This document shows positions 61,007-64,000 of a DNA stretch of 64,000 nucleotides, piece by piece. Where the stretch lies: the NCBI RefSeq assembly GCF_900108335.1, contig NZ_FNVT01000021.1:1-64000 (forward strand). Direction: 5' to 3'. Within the stretch, counting starts at the first letter, position 1, and each line of letters opens with the position of its first letter. The stretch comes from Nonomuraea solani (GTDB lineage Bacteria > Actinomycetota > Actinomycetes > Streptosporangiales > Streptosporangiaceae). The position numbers and the translations under genes are program-made. Under the pieces are notes generated by a model, which saw only the letters and a program-made list of their open reading frames with translations, was not told the origin of the DNA and did no database searches.

Positions 61007-61624
61007 ATGAGCGACATCGCGGACTTCTGGTTCGATCCGTCCTGCCCGTACACGTGGCTGACGTCGAGGTGGCTGCTGGAGGTGCGGCAGGTGCGCCCGA
61101 TCGAGGTGCGCTGGCACGTGATGAGCCTGTCGGTGCTCAACGAGGGACGTGACGACGATCCGGAAGGCGACCCCGAGGGCTATCTGTGGATCCCGGTCCG
61201 GGTGTGCGCGGCCGTCCAGGAGCGGTACGGGCAGGAGGCGCTCGGCCGGCTCTACACCGCGATGTGGACCACCGGCGACGGAGACTGGATCGGCGACCTG
61301 CGTACGGCGCTGGCGACGGCGGACCTGCCGGTCGAGCTGGCCGAGGCCGGGCTGTCGGGCGACCACGACGACGCGGTACGCGCCTCGCACGCCGAGGGCA
61401 TGGCCCTGATCGGCGGCGACCACGTGGGCACCCCGATCGTGGCCGTCACACGCGGAGACGAGCGCGTGGTGTTCTTCGGGCCGGTCGTCTCCCGCGTGCC
61501 CACCGGCGAGCAGGCCGGCCTCCTGTGGGACGGGACGCTGCTCGTCGCGGGCACGCCCGGCTTCCACGAGCTGAAGGGCGGGCCGCACCGGGAGCCCGAG
61601 CTCGACGGGCCGCATCTGCCGTGA
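61007..61624 (+). CDS. Rv2466c-like DsbA-family protein with CPYT active site
   Basis: A 205-residue thioredoxin-fold protein closely resembling mycobacterial Rv2466c, a mycothiol-dependent nitroreductase. ADFWFDPSCPYTWLTSRWLLEV aligns with the Rv2466c active-site segment, shown here in parts: FWFDPSCPYT then WLTSRW. Where Rv2466c has CPWC this protein has CPYT, so the resolving Cys is missing. HVMSLSVLNE and GTPIVAV are conserved. It overlaps the downstream transporter gene by GTGA. Confidence 0.88.
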   Translation: MSDIADFWFDPSCPYTWLTSRWLLEVRQVRPIEVRWHVMSLSVLNEGRDDDPEGDPEGYLWIPVRVCAAVQERYGQEALGRLYTAMWTTGDGDWIGDLRTALATADLPVELAEAGLSGDHDDAVRASHAEGMALIGGDHVGTPIVAVTRGDERVVFFGPVVSRVPTGEQAGLLWDGTLLVAGTPGFHELKGGPHREPELDGPHLP

Positions 61625-62913
61625 CGGTCACGGCGTGGCTGGCGGTGGCCGCGTTCCTGACGGCGTACACGCTGATCGCCACCGAGCGGGTGCACCGGGT
61701 GGCGGCGGCGCTCGGCGGCGCGGGGATCATGCTGCTGGTCCACGCCACCGACGCCGGCGCGGCCTTCTTCGACCAGCACGCCGGGATCGACTGGAACGTC
61801 ATCTTCCTGCTGCTCGGCATGATGGTCATCGTCGGGGTGCTAAAGCAGACGGGGGTCTTCGAATACCTGGCCATCTGGGCGGCCAAGCGGGCCAGGGGGC
61901 GGCCGTTCCGGCTGATGGCGCTGCTCATCCTGATCACGGCGTCCGCCTCGTCGCTGCTGGACAACGTGACCACCGTGCTGCTGATCGCGCCGGTGACGTT
62001 CCTGGTGTGCGAGCGGCTGGCGCTGCCGGTGGTGCCGTACCTGATCGCCGAGGCCATGGCCTCCAACGTCGGCGGCACCGCCACCCTGATCGGCGACCCG
62101 CCGAACATCATCATCGCCGGCCGGGGCGGGCTGACCTTCAACGACTTCCTCGTTCATCTGGCGCCGCTGATCGTCGTGCTGGTGGCGGTGTTCGTGGCGC
62201 TGTGCCGGTGGTTGTTCAGGAAATCGTTCACCTACGACCCTGAGCGGGCGGCCGAGATCATGGCGCTGAACGAGCGGGAGGCCCTCGCCGACCTGCGTCT
62301 CCTGTGGCAGTCGCTGGCCGTGCTGGCGCTGGTCCTGGTGGCGTTCGTGCTGCATCCCGTGCTGGGCTACGCGCCGTCGGTGGTCGCGCTGCTGGGCGCC
62401 GGGGTGCTGGTCGCGGCCACCAAGGTGACGACCGAGGACGCGATCGGCGAGGTCGAGTGGCCCACGCTGGTGTTCTTCGCCGGGCTGTTCGTCATGGTCG
62501 GGGCGCTGGTGGAGACCGGCGTCATCGGGCAGGTCTCCCGGGCCGTGGCCGACGCCACGGAGGGGCGGCTCGGGCTGACCACGATGGTGCTGCTGTGGGG
62601 CTCGACCGGACTGTCCGCCGTGATCGACAACATCCCGTACGTCGCCACCATGAGCCCCATCGTCGCCGACCTCGTCCAGGCCCACGGCGGCGGCGAGTCC
62701 GCGCGAGTGCTCTGGTGGGCCCTGGCGATCGGGGCCGACCTGGGCGGGAACGCCACGGCGGTGGGGGCGGCGGCCAACGTCGTGGTCATCGGCATCGCCG
62801 CCCGCCACGGCACCCCGATCAGCTTCTGGCAGTTCACCCGGTACGGGTTCGTCGTCACGTTCGTGACCGTGGCGCTGGCGACGCCGTACCTGTGGCTGCG
62901 CTATCTCACCTGA
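61621..62913 (+). CDS. SLC13/ArsB-NhaD family ion transporter
   Basis: A 430-residue membrane protein with 10-12 TM helices. Signatures: ASSLLDNVTTVLLIAPVTF, ASNVGGTATLIGDPPNII and GLSAVIDNIPYVAT, GADLGGNATAVGAAANVV, the two inverted halves. It could carry Na+/H+, arsenite or carboxylate. GTG 61621, coupled to the Rv2466c-like gene. Confidence 0.9.
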   Translation: MTVTAWLAVAAFLTAYTLIATERVHRVAAALGGAGIMLLVHATDAGAAFFDQHAGIDWNVIFLLLGMMVIVGVLKQTGVFEYLAIWAAKRARGRPFRLMALLILITASASSLLDNVTTVLLIAPVTFLVCERLALPVVPYLIAEAMASNVGGTATLIGDPPNIIIAGRGGLTFNDFLVHLAPLIVVLVAVFVALCRWLFRKSFTYDPERAAEIMALNEREALADLRLLWQSLAVLALVLVAFVLHPVLGYAPSVVALLGAGVLVAATKVTTEDAIGEVEWPTLVFFAGLFVMVGALVETGVIGQVSRAVADATEGRLGLTTMVLLWGSTGLSAVIDNIPYVATMSPIVADLVQAHGGGESARVLWWALAIGADLGGNATAVGAAANVVVIGIAARHGTPISFWQFTRYGFVVTFVTVALATPYLWLRYLT

Positions 62914-63220
62914 GCGGCAGCACGTCCACGCCGCGCTCCTCCGCGCTCCTGGGGCCGAAGACGCGGCGCTCGGACTCCGTGATGGCCACGTCGTTGATGC
63001 TCGCCTCCCTGCGCCGCGTCAGGCCGGACGCGTCGAACTCCCACTGCTCGTCGCCGTAGCCACGCCACCACCGGCCGGTGGCGTCGTTGCGCCAGACCGA
63101 GTCCTCCGTGTACGCGAGCGCGACCCGGTCGGGGTCACACGTGTTCCAGGCGTCCTCGGCGGCCTGCACCTTGACGCGGGCGCTCTCCTCGGTGAACGGC
63201 GGAACGGGCGGGCGGGACAT
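62906..63220 (-). CDS. DUF1348 (NTF2-like) protein with internal deletion
   Basis: A 104-residue protein of a family normally about 155 long. The N-terminus (PPFTEESARVKVQAAEDAWN ... AYTEDSVWRND) and C-terminus (GRWWRGYGDEQWEFD ... REASINDVAI) match well, but the middle with the FFTGREAIVEFL and W..ELDYRLRKELWAF segments is absent. The reading frame is preserved across the join. The NTF2 fold should be disrupted, so this is probably a recent non-functional deletion. It shares the divergent region with the TetR gene. Confidence 0.8.
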   Translation of the reverse strand: MSRPPVPPFTEESARVKVQAAEDAWNTCDPDRVALAYTEDSVWRNDATGRWWRGYGDEQWEFDASGLTRRREASINDVAITESERRVFGPRSAEERGVDVLPLR

Positions 63221-63233
63221 GGGGCCTCCTTCA

Positions 63234-63277
63234 GAGAACGGTCGTTCTCCGCGATAGCCTAGAGAACGATGGTTCTC
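63234..63277. promoter_or_regulatory. Two TetR operators in divergent region
   Basis: GAGAACGGTCGTTCTC (63234-63249) and GAGAACGATGGTTCTC (63262-63277), near-identical 16-bp palindromes with centres 28 bp apart, lie between the DUF1348 gene and the TetR gene. Confidence 0.8.
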
Positions 63278-63294
63278 CCGACAAGCGAGGCAGC

Positions 63295-63837
63295 ATGGAA
63301 CACGCCGAACTCCTGGACACGGCCGGGCGGCTCTTCTACCGGCGCGGCGTGCGGGCGGTGGGCATGGACGACGTCAGGGCCGCGTCCGGCGTGTCGCTCA
63401 AGCGGCTCTACCAGTGCTTCCCGTCGAAGGAGGCCCTCGTCGTCGCCTACCTGGAGCGGCGCGACGAGCGCTGGATGTCCTCGCTGACCGGCCACGTCAC
63501 GACCGCCGGAGGCGACCCCGTCGAGGCCGTGTTCGCCTGGCTGGAGCGGTGGTTCGGCGAGGACGACTTCCGTGGCTGCGGGTTCCTCAACGCCTACGGC
63601 GAGCTCGGCGCGAGCTCGGAGGCCGTGAGCGAGGTGGTCCGGCGGCACAAGGACCGGCTGCGCGCCTTCCTGCGCGGGCTCACCGCCGGCGCGCGGGACC
63701 CCGATCTGCTGGCCGAGCAGTTGCTCGTGCTGATCGACGGCGCCACGGTCACCGCGATGCTCAACCCGCCGGGCACCGAGGCGGCGCGGGCGGCCAGGGA
63801 GACCGCCCGCGTGCTCACAGCAGCTTGTCGAGCGTGA
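63295..63837 (+). CDS. TetR-family transcriptional regulator
   Basis: A 180-residue repressor: HTH LLDTAGRLFYRRGVRAVGMDD and SGVSLKRLYQCFPSKEAL. It very likely binds the paired operators just upstream and represses itself and the divergent DUF1348 gene. Its 3' end overlaps the convergent molybdopterin subunit gene by 23 bp. Confidence 0.93.
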   Translation: MEHAELLDTAGRLFYRRGVRAVGMDDVRAASGVSLKRLYQCFPSKEALVVAYLERRDERWMSSLTGHVTTAGGDPVEAVFAWLERWFGEDDFRGCGFLNAYGELGASSEAVSEVVRRHKDRLRAFLRGLTAGARDPDLLAEQLLVLIDGATVTAMLNPPGTEAARAARETARVLTAACRA

Positions 63838-64000
63838 TCGGCAGATCGACGACGCGCTTGCCGGTGGCGTGCCGCACGGCGTTGGCCACGGCGGCGGCGA
63901 CCCCGGTGATCCCGACCTCGCCCACCCCGAGCAGGCCCAGCGGCATGGTCGGGTCGGGGTCGTCCAGGTAGCGCACGTCGATGCGCGGGATGTCGGCGTG
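63815..64000 (-). CDS. Xanthine-dehydrogenase-type molybdopterin subunit, C-terminal part
   Basis: Reading the minus strand from the window edge gives 61 codons ending in TGA at 63815. The text (PLGLLGVGEVGITGVAAAVANAV then RHATGKRV, shown in part) matches the C-terminus of the large molybdenum-binding subunit of xanthine/CO-dehydrogenase-type hydroxylases, where GVGE is part of the active-site region. The 5' remainder lies beyond the window. Confidence 0.85.
   Translation of the reverse strand, partial: HADIPRIDVRYLDDPDPTMPLGLLGVGEVGITGVAAAVANAVRHATGKRVVDLPITLDKLL

Overview
The window is GC-rich actinomycete DNA. GTG starts are frequent, genes overlap tightly (ATGA/GTGA), and two-component, TetR and ECF regulators are dense. 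A protein of the mycothiol-linked Rv2466c family and several secreted polysaccharide enzymes (AA10 LPMO, PL8, PL1) also point there. A soil actinomycete of the Streptosporangiales/Streptomycetales kind fits; the genus cannot be fixed from the sequence alone. I see no rRNA, tRNA or CRISPR array.

Layout. 1-14.9 kb is an accessory island. An IS3-family element (cut by the window edge) is followed by a two-gene, DISARM-like restriction cassette: a 1340-aa Eco57I/DrmMI-type N6-adenine methylase, then a 1141-aa protein with a PLD nuclease-like N-terminus and a SNF2 helicase. Next is a membrane-anchored putative beta-barrel protein. To the right lies a scar zone: a truncated IS256-type transposase, a 25-bp IS3 end fragment, a complete second IS3 element with recognisable inverted repeats, and a LamG-domain gene truncated at both ends. 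Its 5' break abuts a hairpin like the right end of an IS200/IS605 (TnpB) element.

15-22 kb is a carboxylate-uptake region. It has a TAXI-type binding lipoprotein, a two-component system (probably TctD/TctE-like) and a divergent tctC-tctB-tctA operon, with two near-identical 18-bp direct repeats in the divergent gap. 22-28 kb holds a DoxX protein, a serine hydrolase, a chitin-active AA10 LPMO and a PL8 lyase; between the last two are decayed pieces of a GH19 chitinase (+) and a GH5-like glycosidase (-). 28-38 kb carries a YcaQ-type glycosylase, TetR regulators, a P450, small membrane or secreted proteins and a NarL-type two-component pair. 37.8-41.2 kb groups nucleic-acid genes: an Rpn/PDDEXK-like protein, a divergent (probably second) NAD+ DNA ligase, and a truncated sulfur-binding domain of a type IV restriction enzyme.

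41-50 kb has a second serine hydrolase, a tartrate/D-malate dehydrogenase with a LysR regulator, and an HTH/Clp-N protein. The last is divergent from a coupled four-gene operon (serine hydrolase, MoxR ATPase, DUF2201/VWA protein, helical-repeat protein) across an alternating TGTCAA/TTGACA array. 50-64 kb has a heterodimeric ABC exporter, an intradiol dioxygenase, an ECF sigma/anti-sigma/ABC operon, a PL1 pectate lyase with LacI-type operators, an Rv2466c-like protein lacking its second active-site cysteine, an SLC13/ArsB-like transporter, a DUF1348 gene with an internal deletion, a TetR gene with paired operators, and the 3' end of a molybdopterin hydroxylase gene.

The strongest candidates for an under-described system are the methylase + PLD-SNF2 cassette (1.8-9.2 kb) and the hydrolase-MoxR-VWA-repeat operon (45.3-50.2 kb). 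A recurrent oddity is tandem duplication of short sequence across stop codons (33.0, 42.5 and 50.2 kb).
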